Below are positions 55,728 to 64,000 of a stretch of DNA of 64,000 nucleotides, in pieces; positions within the stretch are counted from its first letter, which is position 1; each line of letters starts with the position of its first letter. The DNA comes from Burkholderiales bacterium (GTDB lineage Bacteria > Pseudomonadota > Gammaproteobacteria > Burkholderiales > SG8-41): NCBI GenBank assembly GCA_019634975.1, contig JAHCAI010000001.1, forward strand, positions 434,001 through 498,000, read 5' to 3'. Position numbers and translations under genes: made by a program. The notes beneath the pieces are model-generated. The model was given only the letters and a program-made list of their open reading frames with translations, ran no database searches and was not told the DNA's origin.

Positions 55728-57143
55728 TCAGGCGAGCGATCCGACGATGCCACCCACTGTCGCGACGGCCGACTCGACCTTCTGCGACCATGGCAGGCCA
55801 TAATTGAGGCGCAGACAGTTCTGGAACTTGCGTTGCGGCGAGAATATGGGCCCGGGCGCGACCGTGATTTTCTGTCGGGCGGCGAGCCGGTGGACTTCCA
55901 GTGCGTTTACCCTCTCGGGCATCTCCAACCAGAGAAAATACCCGCCTTCGGGCCTGGTTACGCGGGTTTCAGCGGGGAAATAGCGCGCGATCGCCTGGAG
56001 CATCGGGCTCTGCTGGCTCTCGAATGCCTTGCGGAGCCGGCGCAGGTGATAGTTGAACCCCCCGTGCTTCAGGAATTCCACTATTGCCGCTTGCGCCGGG
56101 ACGCTGGTGGCTATCGTCGTCATCGCCTTCGCGCGCTCCACCAGCCTGGCGTAGCGGCCCGGCGCGGCCCACCCGACCCGGTATCCGGGCGCGAGAATCT
56201 TCGAGAACGACGAGCAGTGCAGTACACGCCCGGAGCGGTCGAACGCCTTCGCGGGCCTGGGGCGATCCGCTCCGAAATAGAGCTCGCCGTATACGTCGTC
56301 CTCGATGAGCGGAATATCGCGCTCGGCAAGCAATTTCACCACCTCGCGCTTCTCGTTATCGGGCATTAGACAGCCGAGCGGATTCTCGAAGTTCGTCATG
56401 AGCCACACGGCCTTGATCGGATGCCGGTCGAGCGCTGCAGCCAGCGTCGAGGCACTGATTCCGTCGCGCGGATGCGTGGGGACCTCCACCGCCTTCAATC
56501 CCAGCCTCTCCATCGCCTCCAGCACGACGTAGAAAGTCGGGGATTGGATTGCCACCGCGTCTCCGGGTCGCGTCACGGCCTGCAGGCACAGGTTGAGCCC
56601 CTCCAGGGCGCCCGTCGTGATGACGATTTCCTCGACGGGAACGTTGCATCCGGTCTCCAGGTAACGGCGTGCGATCATGCGTCTCAAGTCCGCGTTTCCG
56701 GGGACCAACTGCTCGTAGATCGATTGGGGATCCAGGCGGGACGCGGCGGAATACAGGGCGCGGGCGAGCTTTCGCAGGGGAAACAGGTCGGGAGCGGGAA
56801 ACGCCGAGCCAAGCGGCACGAAATCGCGCCTGCCCGCCGTGTCGATCAGCTCGAACGCCAGGTCGCGGACGGCAACCGCCGCGGATGCGCCAGAGTGGCG
56901 GGACACCGAACACTGCTGCAACGGCCTCCCGCCCAGATGCGCGCTGACGTAGTGGCCGGAACGGGAGCGGGCATGGATCTCGCCGCGGTCCTCGAGCAAC
57001 TTGTAAGCCTGCGTCACGGTCGCCGGGCTGACCCGATGACTGCGGCATACGGACCTGACGGAAGGCAGGCGCTCGCCGGGCCGCAGGATCCCCGCCCGGA
57101 TCCGGCCGGACATTTCCTCGGCAAGCTGGTGGTAGCGTGTCAT
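55728..57143 (-). CDS. MocR-type GntR regulator/aminotransferase-like
   Basis: A 471-residue fusion of a GntR winged helix (about 1-75: RPGERLPSVRSVCRSHRVSPATVTQAYKLLEDRG) and a class I aminotransferase-like domain. The PLP lysine lies in SFSKILAPGYRVGW. Other cofactor parts are ITTGALEGLNLCLQAV and NFENPLGCLMPD. Such regulators sense PLP or amino compounds and control vitamin B6, GABA, taurine or ectoine genes. The target is unknown; it is divergent from the EAL protein. Earlier in-frame starts at 57206 and 57221 are possible. Confidence 0.88.
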   Translation of the reverse strand: MTRYHQLAEEMSGRIRAGILRPGERLPSVRSVCRSHRVSPATVTQAYKLLEDRGEIHARSRSGHYVSAHLGGRPLQQCSVSRHSGASAAVAVRDLAFELIDTAGRRDFVPLGSAFPAPDLFPLRKLARALYSAASRLDPQSIYEQLVPGNADLRRMIARRYLETGCNVPVEEIVITTGALEGLNLCLQAVTRPGDAVAIQSPTFYVVLEAMERLGLKAVEVPTHPRDGISASTLAAALDRHPIKAVWLMTNFENPLGCLMPDNEKREVVKLLAERDIPLIEDDVYGELYFGADRPRPAKAFDRSGRVLHCSSFSKILAPGYRVGWAAPGRYARLVERAKAMTTIATSVPAQAAIVEFLKHGGFNYHLRRLRKAFESQQSPMLQAIARYFPAETRVTRPEGGYFLWLEMPERVNALEVHRLAARQKITVAPGPIFSPQRKFQNCLRLNYGLPWSQKVESAVATVGGIVGSLA

Positions 57144-57310
57144 GACGGACCGGCGCCCCCTGCGCGCGGTAAGCGCCCGTCTATTGTCCGCCGAATCTGT
57201 ACCCATTGCCAGTCGGATCAACTGACCCGCTTTCCGGGTCTGCTACTGCCGCCGAACTGCCAGGCTGTGCCTGCGCCTTGCCTCACCCAAACTCCATATT
57301 GAAACCGCAG

Positions 57311-57330
57311 GCGCCGCTTCGAGGCGGCGC
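57311..57330 (+). promoter_or_regulatory. Short hairpin in the leader of the EAL gene
   Basis: GCGCCGC and GCGGCGC form a 7-bp stem with a 6-nt loop, 25 nt before the ATG at 57355. No T-run follows. The role is unclear. Confidence 0.3.
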
Positions 57331-57354
57331 GCACACAGACAAACAGGTGCGGAC

Positions 57355-59625
57355 ATGACGGAAGAACCGAAGGTATCGGCAAAAGCCCGGCTCGACGAGT
57401 TGCTCGAGCGCGTGCGAGCCATTGCATCGACACTGCCGGACGTCGTCTGGTCGGTCGCTGTTCCGTCGCACAAGATCATCTACGTCAGCCCCGCAGCCGA
57501 GGCCGTTTTTGGCAAGACCGACGAGCAGATGTCGAAAAGCTTTTCGGAATGGAGCGATCTGCTCCACCCGGACGATCGCGGCCGAGTGCTGGAAAAGTGG
57601 GAGCACGCGACGCACGGGGCGCCGTTCGAGGCCGAGTACCGGATCGTTACACCCCAAGGCGGCATGCGGTGGATACAGACCAAGGGCCGGTGTGCTACCG
57701 ACGCGGACGGCGATGTAGTGCGCATCGACGGCATGGCGCGGGATGTGACCGAAAGGCGCGAGCATGAAGAAAGGATCTCGCATCTCACCCGCATCCGGTC
57801 GGTGCTGAGCGGAATCAATTCCATCATCGTGCGGGTACGCGAGCGCGAGGATCTGCTGCGCGAAACCTGCCGCATCGCGGTCGAGCAGGGCGGCTTCGGC
57901 ATGGTATGGATCGGACTGCTCGATGCGGGTGGGCGGGAAGTGAAGGTCGCTGCCCACCATGGATTCGCTCCGGACGTTCCCGGCGAATTAAAACTGCCCG
58001 CCGGCGGCAGCACCGAGCTTCAAGACAGAGCCGGATGCCGGGCGATCCTCGACGGGATACCGGTCATCGTCAACGATCTTGCCAGAGTTCACCCGCACAA
58101 TGAGCTGCGGCGGCTGGCCGTAAAGCGGGGATATCGCTCCGTGATCGCGCTGCCGCTCATCGAGTCCGGCGCGACCGCGGGCGTGATGATCATGTATGCA
58201 AAAGAGATCGATTTCTTCAACGCGGATGAAGTGAAGCTCCTTTCCGAGCTGGCTGGAGACATCTCGCTGGCGCTGGAGCATATCGGTATCGAGGAACGGC
58301 TGAAGTTTCTCGCGAACTATGACCCGCTGACCGGTCTTCCGAACCGTGCGCTGATGCATGAAAGGCTGACGCAACGCCTTGCTGCAGCCCGGCAGAAGCA
58401 GGTGCACACGGCAGTCGCCGTGGCCGACGTCAAGCGCTTTCGCCTGGTAAACGAGACCTTCGGGCGGCACGCGGGGGACAGGGTGCTGCGCGAGCTGGCC
58501 CAGCGTCTGCGCGCCCACGGCCCGGAATCGCTTGAACTCGCGCGGGTCTCGCCGGATTCATTTGCGCTGGTTCTCACCGGAACCCGGGATGCCGCGGATA
58601 TCGCGACGACGCTCGAACGCTGCGTCGGCGGGGCGCTTGCCGCGCCGTTCCTGATCGACGGCGAGGAAATCAGGATTGCCATGACCACGGGAGTGGCGGT
58701 GTTCCCACCGGACGGCGACGATGCAGAGGTGCTGTTCCGCAACGCCGAAGCGGCACTCAAGCGGGCGAAGAGGGCAGGCGACCGCATCCTGTTCTATCAA
58801 CCGGAGATGAACGCCCGCGTTGCGGAGACGCTCATCCTGGAGAACCGGCTGCGCCGGGCGGTCCAGGAAGAACAGTTCGTGCTGCACTACCAGCCGAAGA
58901 TCAGCGCAGTCAGCGGCCGCATTACCGGGCTGGAGGCGCTGATCCGCTGGCTGGATCCGGGTGCCGGTCTCGTGCCGCCCGGGAAGTTCATACCCGTCCT
59001 GGAGGAAACCGGGATGATCCTCGATGTCGGTACCTGGGCGATTCGCAAGGCATTGATCGAGTCGCGCAACTGGAGGCTGACGCGCGGCGGCCCGCTCCGT
59101 ATTGCCGTCAACGTATCCGCGATCCAGTTGCGGCAGCGCGATTTCGTCGATACCGTGAAGCGCTCCATCGACGGTCTGGGCATCGCCGCGACCCACCTCG
59201 ATCTCGAGCTGACGGAAAGCATGGTCATGGAGGACATCGAGGAGAACGTGCGCAAGCTCCAGGCGGTGCGCGACATGGGCGTCAACGTGGCGGTGGACGA
59301 CTTCGGCACCGGATATTCGTCCCTTGCTTACTTGGCGAAGCTGCCGGTGAACGCCCTGAAGATCGACCGCACCTTCGTTGACACCATGACGCGCAACCCC
59401 CACAGCATGACGCTCGTGTCCACGATCATCTCCCTGGCCCACGCGCTCGACCTGAAGGTGATTGCGGAAGGCGTGGAGTCCGAGGAACAAGCCAAGTTGC
59501 TGCGGCTGCTGAAGTGCGACGAGTTGCAGGGCTACCTCTTCAGCAAACCGCTTGCCCCCGGCGAAGTCCAGGACTTCCTCATGAGCCGTGGTGGTGGAAC
59601 TCAGGTGGAAAGTTGGATCGCATGA
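57355..59625 (+). CDS. PAS-GAF-GGDEF-EAL protein, probable c-di-GMP phosphodiesterase
   Basis: A 756-residue cytosolic signalling protein: PAS (about 22-135, with PAC end RIDGMARDVTERREHEE), GAF (about 150-305), GGDEF (about 318-480) and EAL (about 490-745). The GGDEF motif is degenerate (SPDSF near residue 400), so cyclase activity is unlikely. The EAL domain is intact: EALIRW near 527, NVSAIQLRQ, ELTESMVMED, DDFGTGYSS near 648, KIDRTFV and AEGVES. It should degrade c-di-GMP in response to a PAS/GAF ligand. No membrane segment is visible. Alone in its transcription unit. Confidence 0.9.
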   Translation: MTEEPKVSAKARLDELLERVRAIASTLPDVVWSVAVPSHKIIYVSPAAEAVFGKTDEQMSKSFSEWSDLLHPDDRGRVLEKWEHATHGAPFEAEYRIVTPQGGMRWIQTKGRCATDADGDVVRIDGMARDVTERREHEERISHLTRIRSVLSGINSIIVRVREREDLLRETCRIAVEQGGFGMVWIGLLDAGGREVKVAAHHGFAPDVPGELKLPAGGSTELQDRAGCRAILDGIPVIVNDLARVHPHNELRRLAVKRGYRSVIALPLIESGATAGVMIMYAKEIDFFNADEVKLLSELAGDISLALEHIGIEERLKFLANYDPLTGLPNRALMHERLTQRLAAARQKQVHTAVAVADVKRFRLVNETFGRHAGDRVLRELAQRLRAHGPESLELARVSPDSFALVLTGTRDAADIATTLERCVGGALAAPFLIDGEEIRIAMTTGVAVFPPDGDDAEVLFRNAEAALKRAKRAGDRILFYQPEMNARVAETLILENRLRRAVQEEQFVLHYQPKISAVSGRITGLEALIRWLDPGAGLVPPGKFIPVLEETGMILDVGTWAIRKALIESRNWRLTRGGPLRIAVNVSAIQLRQRDFVDTVKRSIDGLGIAATHLDLELTESMVMEDIEENVRKLQAVRDMGVNVAVDDFGTGYSSLAYLAKLPVNALKIDRTFVDTMTRNPHSMTLVSTIISLAHALDLKVIAEGVESEEQAKLLRLLKCDELQGYLFSKPLAPGEVQDFLMSRGGGTQVESWIA

Positions 59626-59655
59626 AAACCATGAGGCAATCTCAGGAAAATCTTG

Positions 59656-59895
59656 TCAATCTCGAACGACGGCTTGAACGAGGGCCTTCGTGCCGTCAAT
59701 ATGCGCAAGCTCCCAATCCCTGATCGCTTTCAGTAACGGCCCAAGGCTCCTGCCCTTGGGGGGCAAGTGGTAGCTTGCGTGGCCGCCGGTCGGCCCGATA
59801 CGCTTTTCGACCAATCCATGTTCGACCAGTGTACTCAGGCGTGTCGACAGGATGTTGGTTGCCATGCCCTCCGGCGCCGCGCCCGCATAGACCCT
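59656..59895 (-). pseudogene. Truncated HxlR-type regulator
   Basis: The minus strand encodes HFRVYAGAAPEGMATNIL then STRLSTLVEHGLVEKRIG and a C-terminal KAIRDWELAHIDG, matching the wing and C-terminus of HxlR winged-helix regulators. The upstream part is broken: an in-frame TGA precedes HFR and no N-terminal cysteine/helix region is found. Only about the last 80 codons remain. An ATG at 59865 would give 69 residues, too short for function. Confidence 0.7.
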
Positions 59896-59899
59896 GAAG

Positions 59900-60084
59900 T
59901 GTCAAAGGCTGACTTCCTGATTCATCCCAGGCTGGGTTACCGGGCCGGTCCGCGGCGCGGTTATTTTGTGGAGTCAAGACAGATCGGGGAAGCCACTGCA
60001 CGCACCCTTTTGCCTGCATTGCTGGAGCGCCTCAACAAGGCATAGTGATGCATCGTCTGCGTGCGAGCCTGATAAACTCCGCCC
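59900..60084 (+). other. Possible gene-end remnant before dinG
   Basis: The plus strand is open up to a TAG at 60045 and ends in RGYFVESRQIGEATARTLLP then ALLERLNKA, which looks protein-like. It has no start of its own and its upstream part is antisense to the HxlR fragment. It may be the 3' remnant of another gene joined at a recombination point. I recognise no family. Confidence 0.3.
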
Positions 60085-62028
60085 GTGTCCGATCTCGCTT
60101 CCGTCTTCTCCGCCACCGGCGCGCTTGCGCAGGTCGTGCCCGGTTTCCGTGCCCGCGCAGGGCAGCTGGAGATGGCCGATGCCATCAAAAAAGTAATTAA
60201 TAATCAAAAAGTTATCGTTGCAGAGGCGGGGACCGGCACGGGCAAGACCTTTGCCTATCTGGTACCGGCGCTGCTGTCGGGCGGCAAGGTCATCATCTCC
60301 ACCGGCACCAAGACGCTGCAGGACCAGCTCTTCGGGCGCGACATTCCGACGGTGCGTGATGCGTTGCGCGTGCCGGTGACGGTTGCGCTGTTGAAGGGGC
60401 GCGCGAATTACGTTTGCCACCACCACCTCGGCCGCGCCAGGCTCGACGGCCGGCTGCCATCGCGCGACGACGTGATGCACCTCGCGCGCATCGACAGCTT
60501 TGCGCGCATCACCACCACCGGCGACCGCGCCGATTGCGCCGAGGTGCCGGAGCATGCCTCGATCTGGCCGCTGGTGACCTCGACACGCGACAACTGCCTT
60601 GGCTCGCAGTGCGAGCATTACGACGAGTGTTTCGTCATGAAGGCGCGCAAGCAGGCACTGGAGGCGGACGTGGTGGTGGTCAACCACCACCTGTTCTTCG
60701 CTGATCTGGTGCTGCGCGAGGAAAGCGTCGCCGAGCTGCTGCCTGCCTGTAACACGGTGATTTTCGACGAGGCGCACCAGCTGCCGGAAACGGCGAGCCT
60801 GTTTTTCGGGGGGTCGGTATCGACGACCCAGCTGGTGGATCTTGCGCGCGACACGCGCATCGAGGCCGCGACATCGGCCAAGGACTTCGCCGCGCTGCCC
60901 GAGGCAGCGAACGCGGTGGAGAAGGCGGCGCGCGACCTGCGGCTCGCCTTCGACGAAAGCGGCCTGCGCATGCCGGCCAGCGCGATCCGGCCGCGGCGCG
61001 TGGTCAGCGAGGCGCTGGCCGAGGCTGGCGCCAGGCTGGAGGCGCTCGCCGAGACCCTGCACAGCCAGGCGGCGCGCAGCGAGGGACTGCAGAAATGCTT
61101 CGAACGCGCCGATGCGCTGCGGGCACAGCTCGCCGGCTGGCGTGAGGATGACAATGCCTCGCTGGTGCGCTGGGTCGAGGTATTCCAGCAGTCGGTGCAG
61201 TTCAATGCGACGCCGCTGTCGATCGCGGAGATTTTCAGCAAGCAGGTCGAGGCCCAGGCGCGGGCCTGGGTGTTCACCTCGGCAACGCTGTCGGTCAACG
61301 GCGACTTCTCGCATTACGTCAACGAGCTCGGCCTGCACGACGCGCAGACCGCAAGCTGGGCGAGTCCCTTCGAGTTCGAGAAGCAGGGCCTGCTCTATGT
61401 GCCGCAGGGGCTGCCCGAGCCGAACACGCCGGATTACACCCGCGGCGTGGTCGAGGCGGCATTGCCGGCGCTGGCGGCGAGCCGCGGCCGCGCGTTCCTG
61501 CTGTTCACCAGCCTGCGCGCGCTGCGCGAGGCGCGCGAACTGCTGGCGCAGGCATTCAGCAAACGCGGCTGGAATTACCCGCTGCTGGTGCAGGGCGAGG
61601 GCTCGCGCAGCGAGCTGCTCCAGCGTTTTCGCGATCTCGGCAATGCGGTGCTGATCGGCAGCCAGTCGTTCTGGGAGGGCGTCGATGTGCGCGGCGAGGC
61701 GCTGTCGCTGGTGGTCATCGACAAGCTGCCCTTTGCGCCGCCCGACGACCCGGTGCTGGCCGCGCGTATCGAGAAAATCAACGCCGAGGGCCGCAACGCC
61801 TTCATGGAATACCAGCTGCCGCGCGCGGTGATTTCGCTGAAGCAGGGCGCCGGCCGGCTGATCCGCGACGAGACCGACCGCGGCGTGCTGATGATCTGCG
61901 ACCCGCGGCTGATCTCGAAGTCCTACGGCAAGCGCATCTGGCGCAGTCTGCCGCCGATGACGCGGACACGCGAGGTGGCCGATGTCGAGGCGTTTTTTGC
62001 GCGGGAGCCGGCGCCGGTCGCGGCTTAG
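60085..62028 (+). CDS. ATP-dependent DNA helicase, DinG/YoaA family
   Basis: A 647-residue superfamily 2 helicase. The start is GTG. Walker A is AEAGTGTGKTFAYLVPALL, the iron-sulfur cysteines are in NYVCHHH, DRADCAE, DNCLGSQCEHYDECF, the DEAH box is FDEAHQLPE and the C-terminal motifs include GSQSFWEGVDVRGEALSL and RLIRDETDRG. It unwinds DNA 5'-3' in repair, likely closer to YoaA than to long DinG. Codons 35-45 (KKVINNQKVIV) are unusually AT-rich and hold a copy of the dispersed AT-rich motif. Confidence 0.93.
   Translation: MSDLASVFSATGALAQVVPGFRARAGQLEMADAIKKVINNQKVIVAEAGTGTGKTFAYLVPALLSGGKVIISTGTKTLQDQLFGRDIPTVRDALRVPVTVALLKGRANYVCHHHLGRARLDGRLPSRDDVMHLARIDSFARITTTGDRADCAEVPEHASIWPLVTSTRDNCLGSQCEHYDECFVMKARKQALEADVVVVNHHLFFADLVLREESVAELLPACNTVIFDEAHQLPETASLFFGGSVSTTQLVDLARDTRIEAATSAKDFAALPEAANAVEKAARDLRLAFDESGLRMPASAIRPRRVVSEALAEAGARLEALAETLHSQAARSEGLQKCFERADALRAQLAGWREDDNASLVRWVEVFQQSVQFNATPLSIAEIFSKQVEAQARAWVFTSATLSVNGDFSHYVNELGLHDAQTASWASPFEFEKQGLLYVPQGLPEPNTPDYTRGVVEAALPALAASRGRAFLLFTSLRALREARELLAQAFSKRGWNYPLLVQGEGSRSELLQRFRDLGNAVLIGSQSFWEGVDVRGEALSLVVIDKLPFAPPDDPVLAARIEKINAEGRNAFMEYQLPRAVISLKQGAGRLIRDETDRGVLMICDPRLISKSYGKRIWRSLPPMTRTREVADVEAFFAREPAPVAA
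60186..60220 (-). repeat. AT-rich dispersed motif inside dinG
   Basis: On the minus strand it reads AACTTTTTGATTATTAATTA, similar to AAGTATTTGATTATAAAGGA at 51884. It is a sudden AT-rich segment within a GC-rich gene, encoding KKVINNQKVIV. Confidence 0.4.
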
Positions 62029-62035
62029 GTTCGTT

Positions 62036-62115
62036 ACCTCCGGCGCATGCCGGAGTCGAGGCGGACAGATGGTGCTGCCAAGGCGCTGGATTCCGGCTTT
62101 CCGCGGGATGACGGA
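62036..62115. repeat. Repetitive palindromic-type intergenic sequence
   Basis: CTCCGGC-GCAT-GCCGGAG forms a stem at the start, and CTGGATTCCGGCTTTCCGCG with GGATGACGG follows. The latter resembles the common proteobacterial intergenic repeat built on TGGATTCCGGCTTTCGC. It lies between the convergent dinG and TAXI genes and may help end transcripts. Confidence 0.55.
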
Positions 62116-62121
62116 TCTGTT

Positions 62122-63498
62122 TTATTGCGGCGGCGGAGGCAGTGCCGCCTGTTTTTCCGGATCGAGCTGCAGTTTGGCGCGCACCATGTCGATGTGTCCG
62201 CGCAGCGCATAGACATAATCCCAGTAGGTCAGCGGCACCACGGTGTTGTCGACGCCGTCCTCGATTTCCTCGAGCCGCGCCAGCAGTTCCGCGGTGTTGG
62301 CGGCATCGGGTGAGCGCCGTGCCTCCAGTTCGACCGCCTTCAGCTCGCGGTACCAGCGGAATACCTTGCGCTTGACCTTCCAGTCATAGACCACGGGCAT
62401 CAGACGCAGCACCGGGATCAGCACGGCGATCAGCGGCAGCAGCAGCACCAGCAGGCGTTCAATCAGGTTGGCGACCCAGAAGGGCATGTAGCGCTGCAGG
62501 AAGGGCGGGCCGGACTTGAAATAGCGCTGCGCATCCTCGCTGACCGGAAAATCGCCGTCGCGGATGGCCGGAAACTCGCCGCCGCGGCGGAACACGCCGG
62601 CGCTGCCGTGAATTTTTGTCGCGGCCTGCAGCAGCACGGCGACCAGCGCCGGATGGAAATCCTCGCGCGCGACAAGGTGGGTGGTCGAGGCGACCATGCG
62701 CACGTTGGCGGGGGGAATGTCGGCGCCGAGGTCGATCATGCCGCGTGGCAGTGTGACCGCGGAAAGGTAATGGAACTTGCGTGCCAGGGCTTCGGCATGC
62801 GACAGGCTCATCAGGCGGATTCCCGGCGTTTTCAGCAGATGCTGGACCACCGGGGCATCGGGCGCGGCGACGAACAGCGCGGCGTCGAGCCGGCCGGCAA
62901 TCAGCGCATCCGCCGCCTCCCTGCCGGTCAGCGGCGACAGCGGCGTGCCGCGCCTGAGCGCGTTGCCGGCCTCGAGCACATGGGTCACCAGCACGCGGGT
63001 GCCGCTGCCTTCGGGACCGACAGCGATGCGTTTGCCCGACAACTGGCCGAGCAGGGTCAGCGGGTTGTCGTCGCGGTAGAAAATCCACAGCGGCTCGTAA
63101 TAGAGCGCCGCCAGCGAGACCAGTCCTTCCGCCTGTTCCGGCGTGGCAACACCGCCCTGCACCAGTGCGACCTCGACGCCGGATTCAGGGTCGGCGAGGC
63201 GTTGCAGGTTTTCGATCGAGCCCGCAGACGGCCGCACCTCGACGCGGATCCTTTCCTTCGCCAGCAGCTCGCGGTAACGCTGGCCGTACATGTAGTAGGC
63301 GCCGGCTTCATTGCCGGTGGAAATGACGAAGCTGCCCGGCGGCGCAGGCCGCACGAAGCGGTAGGCGATCAGGAAGGCGGCGCCGATGATCAGCGCGGCG
63401 ATCAGTGTGACGATCGACAGTTCGCGGTAGGCGATGGCGCCGCCGGGCATGCGCAGCCGCAGGCGCAGGGATTTCTTTTTCGGGTCTTTTTCGCTCAT
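62122..63498 (-). CDS. TAXI family TRAP-type solute-binding protein, membrane anchored
   Basis: A 458-residue protein. An N-terminal helix (ELSIVTLIAALIIGAAFLIAY) anchors a TAXI solute-binding domain (about 50-325: FVISTGNEAGAYYMYGQRY, VALVQGGVATPEQ, LSGKRIAVGPEGSGTRV). A second helix (NLIERLLVLLLPLIAVLIPVL) and a cytosolic helical tail (VKRKVFRWYRELKAVELEARR) follow. Free TAXI proteins lack the second helix and tail. No TRAP permease gene is adjacent, so it may be a sensor-like or orphan binding protein. Transcribed after a YkvA-type gene. Confidence 0.83.
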   Translation of the reverse strand: MSEKDPKKKSLRLRLRMPGGAIAYRELSIVTLIAALIIGAAFLIAYRFVRPAPPGSFVISTGNEAGAYYMYGQRYRELLAKERIRVEVRPSAGSIENLQRLADPESGVEVALVQGGVATPEQAEGLVSLAALYYEPLWIFYRDDNPLTLLGQLSGKRIAVGPEGSGTRVLVTHVLEAGNALRRGTPLSPLTGREAADALIAGRLDAALFVAAPDAPVVQHLLKTPGIRLMSLSHAEALARKFHYLSAVTLPRGMIDLGADIPPANVRMVASTTHLVAREDFHPALVAVLLQAATKIHGSAGVFRRGGEFPAIRDGDFPVSEDAQRYFKSGPPFLQRYMPFWVANLIERLLVLLLPLIAVLIPVLRLMPVVYDWKVKRKVFRWYRELKAVELEARRSPDAANTAELLARLEEIEDGVDNTVVPLTYWDYVYALRGHIDMVRAKLQLDPEKQAALPPPPQ

Positions 63499-63511
63499 GA
63501 ACGGATTTCTG

Positions 63512-63892
63512 TCAGCCGGTGAACCAGCGCCACAGCAGCCAGGCCAATACGATCCAGAGCAGCACGAATACTGCGGCGGCGATGTAATTCTGCGGTTTGG
63601 GCCTGCGCGCGTCCAGCCAGGCCTGCGCCTGCGCGCGGACTTCGGTCAGTACGGCCGCCGGAACCAGTTTCAGCGCGATCCAGATGCCGACCGGCAGCAG
63701 GATGGCATCATCGATGAAGCCGAGCACCGGAATGAAATCGGGAATCAGGTCGATCGGGCTGAAGGCGTAGGCCACCACCAGCGCGGTGAAGAGTTTGGCG
63801 TACCAGGGTGTACGCGGATGGCGGCAGGCAAACCACAACGCGACGATGTCGCCTTTCAGCAGCTTCGCCCAGCGCCGCAGCGTCTGCAGCAT
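63512..63892 (-). CDS. YkvA/DUF1232 family membrane protein
   Basis: A 126-residue protein with the DUF1232 core (WYAKLFTALVVAYAFSPIDLIPDFIPVLGFIDDAILLP when split at SPIDLIPDFIPVLG) and a C-terminal helix (YIAAAVFVLLWIVLAWLLW). The SPIDLIPD-IP motif is diagnostic. Function unknown. The ATG at 63892 is 2 nt from the rimO stop, indicating cotranscription with rimO and with the TAXI gene downstream. Confidence 0.87.
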   Translation of the reverse strand: MLQTLRRWAKLLKGDIVALWFACRHPRTPWYAKLFTALVVAYAFSPIDLIPDFIPVLGFIDDAILLPVGIWIALKLVPAAVLTEVRAQAQAWLDARRPKPQNYIAAAVFVLLWIVLAWLLWRWFTG

Positions 63893-63894
63893 GG

Positions 63895-64000
63895 CTATTT
63901 GACGGCGCGCAGGCCCGCCGGCACCGCCCACAGGTCGTGGGCGTCGGACTTGGTGATCTTGACCTTGACGAGTTCGCCGGGTTTGAGGTCCTTGCCCTGG
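63895..64000 (-). CDS. rimO: Ribosomal protein S12 methylthiotransferase RimO, C-terminal part
   Basis: Only the last 34 codons are present. KDLKPGELVKVKITKSDAHDLWAV is the end of a TRAM domain; DLW/DLY near the end is usual for RimO and not for MiaB. RimO is a radical-SAM enzyme that methylthiolates Asp89 of ribosomal protein S12. The catalytic part lies beyond the window, so the assignment rests on the TRAM tail. Confidence 0.7.
   Translation of the reverse strand, partial: QGKDLKPGELVKVKITKSDAHDLWAVPAGLRAVK

Noticed and set aside
57311..57330. A riboswitch or attenuator before the EAL gene
   Set aside because: Only one 7-bp hairpin is visible; no conserved aptamer features and no terminator-like T-run are seen.

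Overview
The window is a GC-rich chromosomal segment from a proteobacterium, most likely a betaproteobacterium (Burkholderiales, Rhodocyclales or a relative). The signs are a trxB - Crp/Fnr regulator - ftsK - lolA - rarA - serS core block, a Tat-exported HiPIP, an FbpABC-type iron importer, a GlnB with Tyr51, an NtrC/sigma54-type ammonium transporter promoter and the dense, GC-rich codon use. I could not assign a genus. No rRNA, CRISPR array, complete insertion sequence or prophage is visible.

Layout. Positions 1-4523 hold the end of a MocA-like nucleotidyltransferase gene, a MoxR ATPase, a membrane-anchored substrate-binding/GGDEF protein and a CoxE-like VWA protein: a Mo-hydroxylase maturation neighbourhood interrupted by a signalling gene. 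Positions 4537-9922 carry an NlpE/META lipoprotein, an Ada-like repair protein, a solitary GspE/PilB ATPase and an ammonium transporter with two NtrC boxes and a sigma54 promoter. Positions 10071-15434 are a minus-strand catabolic operon (glutaryl-CoA dehydrogenase-like, TauD-type dioxygenase, hydrolase, MmgE/PrpD, FAS1/MaoC-like dehydratase). Positions 15488-19747 encode a MacAB-like efflux system. Positions 19754-25756 hold NUDIX, FemAB-like, TPR, nadE, glnB, Smr and trxB genes. Positions 25918-35464 contain the Crp regulator, a FecR protein, ftsK, lolA, rarA, two inserted minus-strand genes, serS and tRNA-Ser(CGA), the last preceded by a duplicated tRNA 5' half. Positions 35762-46708 hold a TarD-like enolase, an XRE regulator, mltB, a split fbp iron system with Fur boxes, a C40 peptidase, a secretin-domain protein and small conserved genes. 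Positions 46721-49911 are a divergent HiPIP/SDR and MerR/DUF3429/VOC/GNAT locus with a three-copy operator-like repeat.

Positions 50065-55665 are the most accessory part: TauE, an amidohydrolase, a ThDP enzyme, then a duplicated 3' fragment of the ThDP gene bracketing a HigBA module, followed by an AbrB/Doc module and PsiE. Positions 55728-64000 hold a MocR regulator, a PAS-GAF-GGDEF-EAL protein, a broken HxlR gene, dinG, an orphan TAXI protein, a YkvA protein and the end of rimO.

Three patterns go beyond single genes. First, a dispersed AT-rich motif around AAGTATTTGATT sits just before several start codons and also inside rarA and dinG. Second, period-7 repeats of the TAATTGG/CCAATTA type occur at two intergenic sites. 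Third, the tRNA-Ser gene is preceded by an exact 37-nt copy of its own 5' half, broken directly after the anticodon. No single locus is clearly a new system. The best candidates for follow-up are the MerR/HiPIP locus, the tRNA-Ser duplication, the toxin-antitoxin insertion and the AT-rich motif.
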